A stretch of 14,519 nt of DNA from Porphyromonadaceae bacterium UBA2720 (GCA_002353885.1 DEKO01000026.1:73890-88408); one strand, 5' to 3'; counted from the first letter of the stretch, positions 1-8,269 are shown. Notes: generated by a model from the letters alone, not told the origin. Translations and numbers: made by a program.

Positions 1-806
1 TTCTTGCAAGCCCAGATGTAGCCGCCCTTGCTGCGAATCACGCGAGCCACAGCGTCGTCAATCAGGGTGTAGAAGTACTCCAGACCCAGCTTCTCGAACT
101 GCTCCTTGTACTCCTGCTCATAGACCTCCTCAAAGATGATGCGGAACTGAGCATCATACTTCTTCGAGATGGTGTCCTTGGTCGAGAACCACAGATCCTG
201 CTTGGTGTCGATAGCGAACTTGAAGCAGCTGTGAGCAAACGAGCGGATCGACTTGTCCAGGTTGTGCATGCCTTGCAGCACACCAGCACCCTTGAAGTTG
301 TGGATCACAACCTCCTCGTGCTTGCCACTCTCGCCGTCAAAGACCAGCTTGGCCACACCGGGCTCGTCGGCACGCAGCTCGACGCTCTTGTACACGTCAC
401 CATAGGCATGACGGGCGATGGTGATGGGCTTCTCCCAGTTGCGAACAGCAGGCTTGATGCTGGGCAGAGTGATGGGAGCGCGGAACACGGTGCCGTCCAG
501 AATCGAACGGATGGTGCCGTTGGGGCTCTTCCACATCTCGTGCAGCTTGTACTCGTCCATGCGCTTCAGGTTGGGAGTGATGGTGGCGCACTTCACGGCA
601 ACACCATACTTCTTGGTTGCCTCGGCAGCCTCGACGGTGATCTTGTCACCAGTCTCGTCGCGCTTGGGCAGACCCAGGTCGTAGTACTCGCTCTTGAGGT
701 CAACAAACGGGAGGATGAGTTCGTCCTTGATCATCTTCCACAGAATGCGGGTCATCTCGTCACCGTCCATCTCCACCAGGGGAGTGGTCATTTTGATTTT
801 CTCCAT
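1..806 (-). CDS. icd: NADP-dependent isocitrate dehydrogenase, eukaryotic-like type (3' end cut off by the window edge)
   Basis: The enzyme oxidatively decarboxylates isocitrate to 2-oxoglutarate with NADP+ in the cytoplasm, and the reaction is reversible. Only the first 268 codons are present; the reading frame runs off the window, so the missing C-terminal part (the family is about 400 residues) holds most cofactor determinants. The N-terminus carries VEMDGDEMTR (11-20), close to the eukaryotic IDH1/IDH2 subfamily rather than the E. coli type. Expected isocitrate-binding residues are all present: Ser94, Asn96 and Arg100 in KSPNGTIR, Arg109, and Arg132 in ARHAYGD. The visible end, GGYIWACKN, is also typical. 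The start at 806 gives MEKIKM; a second Met at codon 6 is possible. It lies 62 bp after the aconitase-like gene and is probably the distal gene of the citrate operon. NADP rather than NAD specificity is inferred from the subfamily. Confidence 0.95.
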   Translation of the reverse strand, partial: MEKIKMTTPLVEMDGDEMTRILWKMIKDELILPFVDLKSEYYDLGLPKRDETGDKITVEAAEATKKYGVAVKCATITPNLKRMDEYKLHEMWKSPNGTIRSILDGTVFRAPITLPSIKPAVRNWEKPITIARHAYGDVYKSVELRADEPGVAKLVFDGESGKHEEVVIHNFKGAGVLQGMHNLDKSIRSFAHSCFKFAIDTKQDLWFSTKDTISKKYDAQFRIIFEEVYEQEYKEQFEKLGLEYFYTLIDDAVARVIRSKGGYIWACK

Positions 807-830
807 TGTTATGATTTAATTGGGTTATGT

Positions 831-853
831 GGGTGGCGATTGTGTCGCCACCC
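831..853. repeat. Intergenic GC-rich palindrome between the aconitase-like gene and icd
   Basis: A perfect 9-bp stem (831-839 with 845-853, arm GGGTGGCGA) closes a 5-nt loop. It begins 15 nt after the aconitase-like stop codon on the minus strand. No T-run follows it in that direction, so it is probably not an intrinsic terminator. It shares the GCGA/TCGC core with other intergenic palindromes at 5409, 11307 and 14494. A role in mRNA processing or stability is a guess. Confidence 0.6.
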
Positions 854-868
854 GGTTTTAAAGGTTTA

Positions 869-3112
869 TTACTTGTTCTGTGCTGCGTAGTAGTTCATCA
901 AGCAACCGTCGGCCAGGATCTGACGCTCGTCGGCAGTCAGGTTCTGGAAGAACAGGTGGATGTCCTTCACGCCGTCGGCAGTGATGACCTTGGCGTCTAT
1001 TTCCTCCTTGCCACCCAGGATGGCCTCACGCAGGCCGGGGATGAACACGAAGTCACCAGGAACGTAGTTGAACTCGGTCTCCTTGGCGATGGTGAAGGGA
1101 ACGATACCCCAGTTGATGCAGTTGCTGCGATAGCGCTTGGTGGCGTACTCATAGCAGATGTTGGCGTCGCCGCCCAGCACCTTCTGGCACGATGCGGCCT
1201 GCTCGCGGGCCGAACCATCACCGGGACGGTTGGCAAACACGCACGAGCCGAACGAAGTGACCTCGGCTTTGGCACCGACCTTGGCCAGCGCATCGAGCAC
1301 GTGCTGCGGGCACTTGCCGGCACGACGCTCGAGGTCCTCGGCCTGGATGCGCTTGCTGATGCCCACATACTCAGGCACGCGGCGCGACAGGGCGAACTCC
1401 GACAGCTTCAGCGGGTTCGAGCGGTAGCTCGAGGTCTCGCCCGAAGGAATCAACTCGTCGGTGGTGGTCACGGGGTCGTGGATCACGGCTGCCAGTTCGA
1501 GCAACATGTTGTCCTGCATAGCGTACATCTTGGGCCAGTCCTTGATGTTGGGACCATACTTCAACTCCTGCTCAGGCTCCTCCTTACCGAAGCCGTAGTA
1601 GACGCGGCGGTCATAGATGCGAGCATCGAACTCATAGGGCTTGTGGTTGTCCTCATAGTCGACGTCGGTCGCTGCGGTGATGACACCACCGTTGGCGGCT
1701 GTGGCGGCAATCGAGCGGGCATCCATCAGGGCAACCAGCGAGATCTGGCCCTGGCCGGGCTTCGAACCCTCGCGGTTGGGGAAGTTACGGGTCGTGTGAC
1801 GGATCGACAGACCATTGTTCGAAGGCACGTCACCGGCACCGAAGCAAGGACCACAGAAGGCGGGCTTGATCACGCAGCCGGTCTCAAGCAGCTCCTCGAC
1901 GATGCCACTGCGTGTGGCGGCCATGAACACGGGCACTGACTGAGGATAAGCCGACATCGTGAAGTAGTCGTTGCCGATACTCTTGTCCTTCATGATCGAA
2001 GCGGCAGCGCTCAGGTTGTCGTACGTACCGCCCGAGCAACCAGCGATGATACCCTGGTCGGCCATCACCTTGCCATTGACAACCTTGTCAACGAGGTCGA
2101 CCTGCACCTTGTCGCCAAAGCGCTTGCGGGTGTCCTCCTCAACGGCCTTGAGAATCTCGACCGGGTTGGCCTGCAACTCGTGGATGGTGAAGGCATTGCT
2201 GGGGTGGAACGGCAGAGCGATCATCGACTCCTGAGTGCTCAGGTCGATGCGGATCATTGCGTCGTAGTAAGCGACCTTGCCGGGCTTCAGTTCCTTGAAG
2301 TCCTGGGGACGGCGGTGAATCTCATAGTGGTGCTTCACCTCGTCGTCGGTAATCCAGATAGAGCTCAAGCAGGTGGTCTCGGTGGTCATGATGTCGATGC
2401 CATTACGGAAGTCGATGGGCAGGTTCTTCACACCAGGACCGGCAAACTCCAGAACTTTGTTCTTGACAAAGCCCGACTCAAACGTAGCCTTAACAAGCGA
2501 GATTGCCACATCGTGCGGACCGACACCCTTGCGGGGAGCACCTTCCAGCCATACGAGCACAACCTCGGGTGCGTTGATGTCCCAGGTGTTGCGCAGCAAC
2601 TGCTTCACCAGCTCGCCACCGCCTTCGCCGACACCCATGTTACCGAGCGAACCATAACGCGTGTGGCTGTCGCTGCCCAGAATCATGTTGCCGCACTTCA
2701 CCATCTCCTCGCGGGCAAACTGGTGAATCACAGCCTGGTTGGCAGGAACATAGATGCCGCCATACTTCTTGGCTGCCGACAGACCGAACACGTGGTCATC
2801 CTCGTTGATGGTGCCGCCCACGGCGCACAACGAGTTGTGACAGTTGGTCATGGCGTAGGGCAGGGGGAACTTCTCCAGGCCACTGGCACGAGCCGTCTGG
2901 ATGATACCCACATAAGTAATGTCGTGCGACATCATAGCGTCAAAGCGGATGCGCATCTTCTTGTCCTTGCTGCCGTCCACGTCGTGGCTGCGCAGGATGC
3001 CGTAGGTGATAGTGTTCTCGCGAGCCTCGTCAGCGCTGGGCATGCCCGTTGCGTCCATGCGAACCTCGGTTCCGTCGAGTAGATAAACTCCTTGTTTGAT
3101 AAGTTCTACCAT
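869..3112 (-). CDS. Aconitase-family hydratase (747 aa), probable aconitate hydratase of a divergent subfamily
   Basis: The gene probably interconverts citrate and isocitrate with a [4Fe-4S] cluster in the cytoplasm. Three candidate cluster ligands are visible: Cys359 in AGCSGGTYDN, and Cys420 and Cys423 in FCGPCFG. Other aconitase landmarks are SDSHT (147-151), RNFPNR (442-447), GSARE (633-637, containing the position of the catalytic Ser of aconitase) and SNCINWGIVPF (663-673). The usual SCTNSS signature around the first cysteine is replaced by GCSGGT, and SSREH by SAREQ. This points to the aconitase-like 'hydratase' group that, from memory, includes E. coli YbhJ, rather than to the mitochondrial-like aconitase reported from Bacteroides. 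Length is near 750 residues, normal for the superfamily. It follows the citC-citG gene by 41 bp and precedes icd by 62 bp, a context that strongly supports a citrate/isocitrate role. Whether it is a true aconitase is not proven by the sequence. Confidence 0.88.
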   Translation of the reverse strand: MVELIKQGVYLLDGTEVRMDATGMPSADEARENTITYGILRSHDVDGSKDKKMRIRFDAMMSHDITYVGIIQTARASGLEKFPLPYAMTNCHNSLCAVGGTINEDDHVFGLSAAKKYGGIYVPANQAVIHQFAREEMVKCGNMILGSDSHTRYGSLGNMGVGEGGGELVKQLLRNTWDINAPEVVLVWLEGAPRKGVGPHDVAISLVKATFESGFVKNKVLEFAGPGVKNLPIDFRNGIDIMTTETTCLSSIWITDDEVKHHYEIHRRPQDFKELKPGKVAYYDAMIRIDLSTQESMIALPFHPSNAFTIHELQANPVEILKAVEEDTRKRFGDKVQVDLVDKVVNGKVMADQGIIAGCSGGTYDNLSAAASIMKDKSIGNDYFTMSAYPQSVPVFMAATRSGIVEELLETGCVIKPAFCGPCFGAGDVPSNNGLSIRHTTRNFPNREGSKPGQGQISLVALMDARSIAATAANGGVITAATDVDYEDNHKPYEFDARIYDRRVYYGFGKEEPEQELKYGPNIKDWPKMYAMQDNMLLELAAVIHDPVTTTDELIPSGETSSYRSNPLKLSEFALSRRVPEYVGISKRIQAEDLERRAGKCPQHVLDALAKVGAKAEVTSFGSCVFANRPGDGSAREQAASCQKVLGGDANICYEYATKRYRSNCINWGIVPFTIAKETEFNYVPGDFVFIPGLREAILGGKEEIDAKVITADGVKDIHLFFQNLTADERQILADGCLMNYYAAQNK

Positions 3113-3153
3113 AATAAAGTTTTTAAGAAATAGATTTTGTTATTAGTTGTTAT

Positions 3154-4908
3154 TTAATTTGTTATCGAATCGATAAAGATAGTGAGCGACAACATGTCGG
3201 CAGCACCGCCTGGCGAAATGTTTCGCGACACAAAACTGCGGTTCATGGCTTCAAGACCCTCGATGCTAAAGTGCTTGAGCATCTCTAGTGCCTCGCGTTT
3301 TACAGCCTGTGCCTGCTCATAACCCACACGATGTATCACATTGGTGTCGTCCAACTCGCTCATGATCAGAAGCAATGTCTTGTGGTCGCGATAGGGGTCG
3401 CCTGTCAGACTCAAGTGGTAGGGGAGCCACTCACTGAACAGTCGATGATAGCCATGACGTGCCATCGACAAGGCACCCTCAACATGATGTACCGTGACGG
3501 CTTGGCTGCCATGTGAGCCATTGCTGACAGGAACAATCCCGTGCGCCAACTTCATGATGTCCTGGCGCAAGGCACTGGCCTTGAGTGCATGGTCTTTGTG
3601 CCAAATGTGGCTGGCAGCAACCAGGGCAAGACCTATTGAGAATAGGGCTCCTCGGTGGGTATTCACGCCATGAGTAGCGGTGAGCATCTTGCGCTCGCTG
3701 ATGACTCCTAGATGCTGAATATACTCGCTGGGCGGCAGCAAGCGACTGTCGCCTATTAAGGCAAGTTGGTCAAAGGTTGGCCGCAAAGCATCTATGCTGC
3801 GCTGCATCAGCGACATATCCATGTCGTTGTGTGAGCCGTTGTCATGCTCGTCGACCAGACCTGGTTTGGGAGTGGTCTGCAATTCTTCCTCAAGCGCCTG
3901 ACGCGCTAACTCGCTCAGCAGATAGGGCTGAGTGCTGTGAGGAACCATGGGTAAAGCTCGCGACAGAATGCCGCCATGGAGTGATTCACGCACTTGCGAA
4001 GCACTCACCACTTGGCCATCTTGTGTGACACGTGGCATCACCACCACCTCGATGCCATGTTGTGGCAGCTGTTGCTGCATCAACTCGACGTAACGGGCAG
4101 TCAAAGCATCGGTTGGCTCATTGCCCACAAAGCGCACTGTTGCGCCAAGTGCAGGAGCAAGATGACGGGCGCACAGGTCTAAATCGAGTAAGATCTGTGT
4201 GTCACTGGCGTCGCTCAACTTCTTCAAGAAGTAGGTGGGGAACGTTGTCGCCGATATGGCGTAGTCGCTGCCCTCGCACACTACAGTGTTGCTCACATGA
4301 GCGCAGCCAGACTTGACCATAGCCAGGCGGCTAGCATAGCTAAATCGTGAACAGTCTTCCTTGACAACAATCACATAGAGTGTCTTAACCTGGGTAGAGG
4401 CATACTCAACAAGTGCCAAATGACCCTGAGTGAACGGGTTGGCGTTCATCACAATCATGCCGTTCTTGCCCGGACGCCGCAAGCCCTTGAGGTAGTTGCA
4501 GTAGTCCGTCAGACCGCCCACGGCATTCTCCATCATGATGGCTTGTGGAGCAGCTGCCAGCAACTTGAAGCCCAGACTCTCGAAGATGCCCTGATTATCA
4601 GGCTTGGTGAATACTCTAACCTGCTGATGGCCGCGCTCGCGGGCAGTGCTCAGCAGATGCGACAACAGCGATTGCATCATGCCTGTGCCACGCAGCACAT
4701 CGCTCACGGCAACGCACTTAATCACATTGTCCTGCAAACCACCACCAGCCAAGATTTCATCGTCATCGACACGTGTTATCACCGCATAGTAGTCTAGTGG
4801 GTCGAGGCGAAGCCCGTTGGCTGCCAAGAACCGCTCAACACGTAGCCGACTGGTCGACAGGGTCAAGGGCAGGGCGTGTATTTCGTATTCACCGTACATA
4901 CTCTTCAA
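3154..4908 (-). CDS. citC-citG: Fused [citrate lyase] ligase and triphosphoribosyl-dephospho-CoA synthase (CitC-CitG)
   Basis: A single uninterrupted 584-residue frame joins two citrate lyase maturation enzymes. Residues 1 to about 325 resemble CitC, which uses acetate and ATP to acetylate, and so activate, the thiol of the citrate lyase prosthetic group. A GNAT-like segment contains VLRGTGMMQSLL (71-82). A nucleotidyltransferase domain shows MNANPFTQGH (154-163) and SASQVR (302-307). Residues from about 327 resemble CitG, which makes the prosthetic-group precursor from ATP and dephospho-CoA: TPKPGLVDEHDNGSHNDMD (346-364), GVNTHRGA (414-421) and NISPGGAADM (563-572). The two halves meet with almost no linker. 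The start overlaps citX by 20 bp; an internal Met (start 4899) would still overlap by 11 bp, so the two genes are probably translationally coupled. CitG is more often separate or fused to CitX, so this pairing is unusual. Confidence 0.92.
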   Translation of the reverse strand: MKSMYGEYEIHALPLTLSTSRLRVERFLAANGLRLDPLDYYAVITRVDDDEILAGGGLQDNVIKCVAVSDVLRGTGMMQSLLSHLLSTARERGHQQVRVFTKPDNQGIFESLGFKLLAAAPQAIMMENAVGGLTDYCNYLKGLRRPGKNGMIVMNANPFTQGHLALVEYASTQVKTLYVIVVKEDCSRFSYASRLAMVKSGCAHVSNTVVCEGSDYAISATTFPTYFLKKLSDASDTQILLDLDLCARHLAPALGATVRFVGNEPTDALTARYVELMQQQLPQHGIEVVVMPRVTQDGQVVSASQVRESLHGGILSRALPMVPHSTQPYLLSELARQALEEELQTTPKPGLVDEHDNGSHNDMDMSLMQRSIDALRPTFDQLALIGDSRLLPPSEYIQHLGVISERKMLTATHGVNTHRGALFSIGLALVAASHIWHKDHALKASALRQDIMKLAHGIVPVSNGSHGSQAVTVHHVEGALSMARHGYHRLFSEWLPYHLSLTGDPYRDHKTLLLIMSELDDTNVIHRVGYEQAQAVKREALEMLKHFSIEGLEAMNRSFVSRNISPGGAADMLSLTIFIDSITN

Positions 4909-5392
4909 TCATCTCGCTAATGCGCGCGTGCAGCTCGGCCTGGGTGTGCGTGTGATTGCGCATGCACCAGCGTGACTCGTGCTCACAAAGTAGGCAACGA
5001 CGCGGAGTGTCGCCCACCTGCTCACGACTTAGCGGGGCGCCATCGGCTGCTAGCACATCGATGTCAAACAGACGTCCAAGTGGGTGACTGTCCTCGATTT
5101 GGCATGCTAGCTTCTTGGCTTCCAGTGCTTCAAGGGCTACTACAAGATAGCACTCGTAGCCTGTTGCCAAGTCGCGAACTTCGATGTCAATTAAGTATTG
5201 CCTAAAACACTCTAACACTGCCGTGAGGGCAGCGTTAGCGACAATAAGAGAATGAAGATTACGCTTGACAGCTCCCGGCATCACTACCGTGAGGCACACC
5301 AGCGTATGGCTAGGGTGGGCACTCATGAGCGCCTGCTGCTTGGCTTGCCGGTTCTCACGGCTGGCCAAAAGCATGTCGAGCGTAATCTCCAT
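4889..5392 (-). CDS. citX: Apo-citrate lyase phosphoribosyl-dephospho-CoA transferase CitX
   Basis: This enzyme transfers the phosphoribosyl-dephospho-CoA prosthetic group from its triphosphate precursor to a serine of the citrate lyase acyl carrier protein (CitD). The 167-residue protein has normal length for CitX. It carries the family motif EDSHPLGRLFDIDV (100-113), and RRCLLC (131-136) in the region where CitX proteins usually have a Cys pair. The N-terminus, MEITLDMLLASRENR, also fits. It lies 51 bp after citF and overlaps the start of the citC-citG fusion. The precursor is made by the CitG half of that neighbour, so donor synthesis and transfer are encoded side by side. Confidence 0.93.
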   Translation of the reverse strand: MEITLDMLLASRENRQAKQQALMSAHPSHTLVCLTVVMPGAVKRNLHSLIVANAALTAVLECFRQYLIDIEVRDLATGYECYLVVALEALEAKKLACQIEDSHPLGRLFDIDVLAADGAPLSREQVGDTPRRCLLCEHESRWCMRNHTHTQAELHARISEMIEEYVR

Positions 5393-5408
5393 TTGTTATT
5401 CTTTAGTG

Positions 5409-5433
5409 TGTGGCGCGACCTGGTCGCGCCACA
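5409..5433. repeat. Intergenic GC-rich palindrome between citF and citX
   Basis: A perfect palindrome with 12-bp arms (5409-5420 and 5422-5433, arm TGTGGCGCGACC) around a single central base; in RNA the innermost pairs would open to form the loop. It starts 10 nt after the citF stop codon. No T-run follows, so it is unlikely to stop transcription fully. It shares the GCGAC-n-GTCGC core with the palindrome at 14494-14516. Confidence 0.65.
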
Positions 5434-5443
5434 GTCACTGGTG

Positions 5444-6979
5444 TCAGTCTACAATGTTCTTGATCACATCCATCACACTGCCATCGCGATTCATCACGAT
5501 GCCAACAACCTTGTCGCCGAAGGGCAGCGGTGCGGCCTCGCCGATGATGCTCTTGGCGCGGTCTTTCAGAGCGCTGATTTCGACAACGTTAAGGCCAGCA
5601 GCAATCAGGCGCTCCTTGATCTCGGGACGGCGAGGATTGACGGCGATACCATACTCTGTGACGACGACATCGACCGACGAACCCGGAGTGATATGAGTTG
5701 TAACCTCGTCGACAACACAAGGAATGCGGCCACGCAGCAGCGGGCACACAATAATCGACAGTGCCGAGTCGCCTGCAGTGTCGGGATGACCACCGATAGC
5801 ACCACGGATGATGCCATCGCTGCCCACCAGCACATTGACATTGAAGTTCACGTCAACCTCCAGAGCCGACAGAATCACGATATCAAGGCTGTGTGTAGCC
5901 GAACCCGGCTCATCGAAGCTTGCGTACTCGTTGGCACTGACCTCCTGGTGCATCGGGTCGCTCTTGAGCGACTCAGCAGCAACCTTGTCAAACGACTGAA
6001 CATCAATCAAGCGGTCAATCAGGCCCTCCTCATGCATCTTCACCATGTGAGCAGTGATGCCACCCAGTGCAAAGCTAGCCTTGATACCCTGGTCAATCAT
6101 GCTCTGGCGGATATACTTCACAGCGGCAAGCGAAGCACCACCCGAACCGGTCTGAATCGAGAAGCCCTCCTTGAAGTAGCCACTGTTGATGATAACCTTA
6201 GCTGCCTGCTTGGCGAGAAGAATGTCGCGCGGGTTCTTGGTGTCACGAATGGCACCCGACGAGATTTTCGACGAGTCACCCACCGAGTCTACGACGACAA
6301 CGCTCTCGACGTTGCGCTCGCTGATTGAATAGGGGGTGTTGGGATAAGCCACCAGGTCGTCAGTCAGGATGATGACATGCTTAGCATATTGTGCGTCAGG
6401 CAGGGCATAGCCCAGCGAGCCGCAGATTGACTTGGCGTTCTCTGAACGGCTATAGCCGCAGGCGTTGCCCATCGGGTCGGCACTCGAAGCACCCAGGAAG
6501 GCGACATCAATCTTCAGGTCGCCATTGGCGATGGCACTGCCGCGACCACCGTGCGAGCGGAAGATGACAGGCTCTTCCATCAGGCCATGCGAAATCTCCT
6601 TGGCCAGATTGCCGCGCAGACCAGAGGTCGAAATCTTGGTGATGACACCAGCCTTGATGTGCTCAATCAGTGGCTCGTGAACATCAATAAGACTTGACGA
6701 TGCCAGATGAAGGTTCTTGAAGCCCATCTCGGCAAGCTTAGCGACGACCATGTTGATGACCTTGTCACCACCGCGGAAGTGGTGGTGGAACGAGATGGTC
6801 ATGCCGTCTTGCAGACCACTCTTGCGGATGGCCTCTTCCAACGTGGTAACCTTGGCACCTTGCTGAGTCAGCTCGGTGCGAGCCATGGTGTTCTTTTCGG
6901 CGGTACCCTTGAAGGTATCCTTGCCCATGCGGGCAGCAGCCTCGCTGATCAGGGCTGCTCTATCTTTGATGCTATTCAT
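5444..6979 (-). CDS. citF: Citrate lyase alpha subunit (citrate:acetyl-ACP transferase)
   Basis: CitF exchanges citrate for acetate on the acyl carrier protein, giving citryl-ACP and free acetate, the first half-reaction of citrate lyase. The 511-residue protein has the usual length and belongs to the CoA-transferase fold. Recognisable blocks are SFHHHFRGGD (63-72), ASSSLIDVHEPLI (93-105), GLRGNLAKEIS (120-130), QTGSGGASLA (276-285), GAIGGHPDTAGDSA (393-406) and TEYGIAVNPRRPEIK (441-455). The start codon lies only 2 bp after the citE stop, so translation is probably coupled. The substrate carrier CitD and partner CitE are the two preceding genes. No defect is visible. Confidence 0.97.
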   Translation of the reverse strand: MNSIKDRAALISEAAARMGKDTFKGTAEKNTMARTELTQQGAKVTTLEEAIRKSGLQDGMTISFHHHFRGGDKVINMVVAKLAEMGFKNLHLASSSLIDVHEPLIEHIKAGVITKISTSGLRGNLAKEISHGLMEEPVIFRSHGGRGSAIANGDLKIDVAFLGASSADPMGNACGYSRSENAKSICGSLGYALPDAQYAKHVIILTDDLVAYPNTPYSISERNVESVVVVDSVGDSSKISSGAIRDTKNPRDILLAKQAAKVIINSGYFKEGFSIQTGSGGASLAAVKYIRQSMIDQGIKASFALGGITAHMVKMHEEGLIDRLIDVQSFDKVAAESLKSDPMHQEVSANEYASFDEPGSATHSLDIVILSALEVDVNFNVNVLVGSDGIIRGAIGGHPDTAGDSALSIIVCPLLRGRIPCVVDEVTTHITPGSSVDVVVTEYGIAVNPRRPEIKERLIAAGLNVVEISALKDRAKSIIGEAAPLPFGDKVVGIVMNRDGSVMDVIKNIVD

Positions 6980-6981
6980 GA

Positions 6982-7869
6982 TTAAATGTCCTCCTTTTTG
7001 ATGATGCCCGACGCAATGGCCAGGTCGATGGTACGTTGTGCTCTAATCACTACGGGGCGGTCAACCATCTTGCCGTTGACGGCGATGACACCGCTACCAC
7101 GCTTCTCAGCCTCCTTGATGGCGGCCAGGATGGTGAGCGACTTCTGAATCTCTTTCTCCTTGGGAGCAAACACTTCGTTCACCACCTCAATCTGACGAGG
7201 ATTGATAATCGACTTGCCGTCGAATCCCAGGCTCTTGATCAGTTCAACCTCCTTGCGGAAGGTCTCCATGTCATTCAGGTTGCTATAGACGGTGTCAAGT
7301 GCATCGATGCCTGCAGCACGAGCGGCAACAACGATGGTCTGGCGGGCCAGCAGCAACTCCATGCCTTCGGGGGTGCGCTGTGTCTTCAGATTGGCGCTAT
7401 AGTCCTCGGCACCCAGGGCGATTCCCATCATGCGCTTCGAGGCGGTAGCGATATCATAGGCGTTGATCACACCCAGTGTGCTCTCGATGGCGGCCATAAT
7501 CTGCGTACGTCCCACACAGCCCAGCTCTGTCTCAACCTTCACAATCTCGGCCTCAAGCTCACGAATCTCGTCGGCAGTCTCGGTCTTGGGCATGCGAATC
7601 ACATGTACACCAGCCTTGACCACAGCCTCAACGTCTTTCTTGCCATAGGGCGTGTTCAGCGGGTTGACGCGGACAACCATCTCGGTGTTGCCATAGTCGA
7701 TAGTCTTCAGCGCATTGTGCACCAGCAAGCGGGCGGCATCCTTCTCTGCCATTGTCACCGAGTCCTCGAGGTCGAGCATGATCGAGTCGGGACCATAGAT
7801 AAACGCGTCTGCCATCATCGCGGGGTTATTGCCCGGGACGAACATCATTGTTCTTCTTAAGCGTTGCAT
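6982..7869 (-). CDS. citE: Citrate lyase beta subunit (citryl-ACP lyase)
   Basis: CitE cleaves citryl-ACP into oxaloacetate and acetyl-ACP in a divalent-metal-dependent retro-Claisen reaction. At 295 residues it has the standard length of the HpcH/HpaI-aldolase-like family. Visible active-site blocks are the N-terminal RRTMMFVPGNNPAMM (5-19), LDLEDSV (32-38, acidic residues), Arg67 in VVRVN, Glu129 in AAIES, GAEDYSANL (153-161) and FDGKSIINPRQ (216-226). It sits between citD (118-bp gap holding a possible RNA structure) and citF (2-bp gap). Fused CitE-like proteins of other pathways exist, but the surrounding citrate lyase genes make the assignment firm. Confidence 0.97.
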   Translation of the reverse strand: MQRLRRTMMFVPGNNPAMMADAFIYGPDSIMLDLEDSVTMAEKDAARLLVHNALKTIDYGNTEMVVRVNPLNTPYGKKDVEAVVKAGVHVIRMPKTETADEIRELEAEIVKVETELGCVGRTQIMAAIESTLGVINAYDIATASKRMMGIALGAEDYSANLKTQRTPEGMELLLARQTIVVAARAAGIDALDTVYSNLNDMETFRKEVELIKSLGFDGKSIINPRQIEVVNEVFAPKEKEIQKSLTILAAIKEAEKRGSGVIAVNGKMVDRPVVIRAQRTIDLAIASGIIKKEDI

Positions 7870-7892
7870 ATCTTTTTCTAACAGGTTTAAAT

Positions 7893-7954
7893 AATCTCGT
7901 CAGCAATCGGCAGTGGTCAAGCAAACTTGCCATAGCACTCGTTTGCACGAGATT
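7893..7954 (-). promoter_or_regulatory. Possible structured RNA element in the citD-citE gap
   Basis: The 118-bp gap between citD and citE is unusually long for this operon. It contains an 8-bp perfect inverted repeat (7893-7900 with 7947-7954, AATCTCGT/ACGAGATT). Inside lie AGTG/CACT (7912-7915 with 7936-7939) and CAAG/CTTG (7918-7921 with 7926-7929), which could nest as one branched or bulged stem. A competing pairing is 7921-7926 with 7941-7946. No terminator-like T-run follows and no promoter box is seen. A role in setting the ratio of CitD to CitE/CitF is speculation. Confidence 0.35.
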
Positions 7955-7987
7955 TTGTTGTTAATGTTTCTAAGGTTCACTAAGTAA

Positions 7988-8269
7988 TCAGTCGGCCCAA
8001 ACGTCCTTGCCGGTTGCGCGAACTGCAGCAGCAGTCACACGGGCACGGATGGTGCAGTCTAGTGCGCCCTTGTCCGTAGCCTTGACCGAGGCATCGTTGA
8101 TGCCCAGACCAGTCAGAGTCTCAGTAATCACTTTCTTGATTTGTTCGCCGAACTGGTAAGCCACAGTGCTGTCCAGTTCAATCTGCAGTCCTGCCTGCTC
8201 AGCAGGAGCAATCTGGATTAAGATGTCGCCAGACTCGAGAGTGCCGGCAAATGCATTCTTGATTTCCAT
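7988..8269 (-). CDS. citD: Citrate lyase acyl carrier protein (gamma subunit)
   Basis: CitD is the small carrier subunit of citrate lyase. It bears the phosphoribosyl-dephospho-CoA group whose acetylated thiol accepts citrate. The protein is 93 residues, normal for the family. The N-terminus, KNAFAGTLESGDILIQI, matches the attachment region of known CitD proteins, placing the modified serine at Ser13 in GTLESGD. The family block DKGALDCTIRARV is at about residues 66-78. It is the first gene of the operon, about 120 nt downstream of the predicted transcription start, and precedes citE. Confidence 0.96.
   Translation of the reverse strand: MEIKNAFAGTLESGDILIQIAPAEQAGLQIELDSTVAYQFGEQIKKVITETLTGLGINDASVKATDKGALDCTIRARVTAAAVRATGKDVWAD

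Noticed and set aside
831..853. Intrinsic terminator between the aconitase-like gene and icd
   Set aside because: The hairpin is good, but it is not followed by a T-run on the minus strand, and icd starts 24 nt further on.
231..3082. Long plus-strand frames over icd and the aconitase-like gene (for example 827-1939 and 2180-3082)
   Set aside because: They are antisense to strongly conserved genes, have repetitive Val/His/Gly/Leu-rich composition, show no recognisable motifs and lack promoters; they arise from GC-rich codon use on the opposite strand.
3113..3153. Separate promoter for the aconitase-like gene and icd
   Set aside because: The 41-bp AT-rich gap contains no TAnnTTTG box on the minus strand; co-transcription with the citrate lyase genes is the simpler reading.
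5252..6328. 358-codon plus-strand frame opposite citX and citF
   Set aside because: It is a shadow of citF; no domain is recognisable and it crosses the citX-citF gap with its palindrome.
5444..7869. ATP-citrate lyase as an alternative identity for citE/citF
   Set aside because: The subunits have the sizes and motifs of the bacterial three-subunit citrate lyase, and the ACP subunit plus CitX/CitC/CitG maturation genes are adjacent; no ATP-grasp domain is present.
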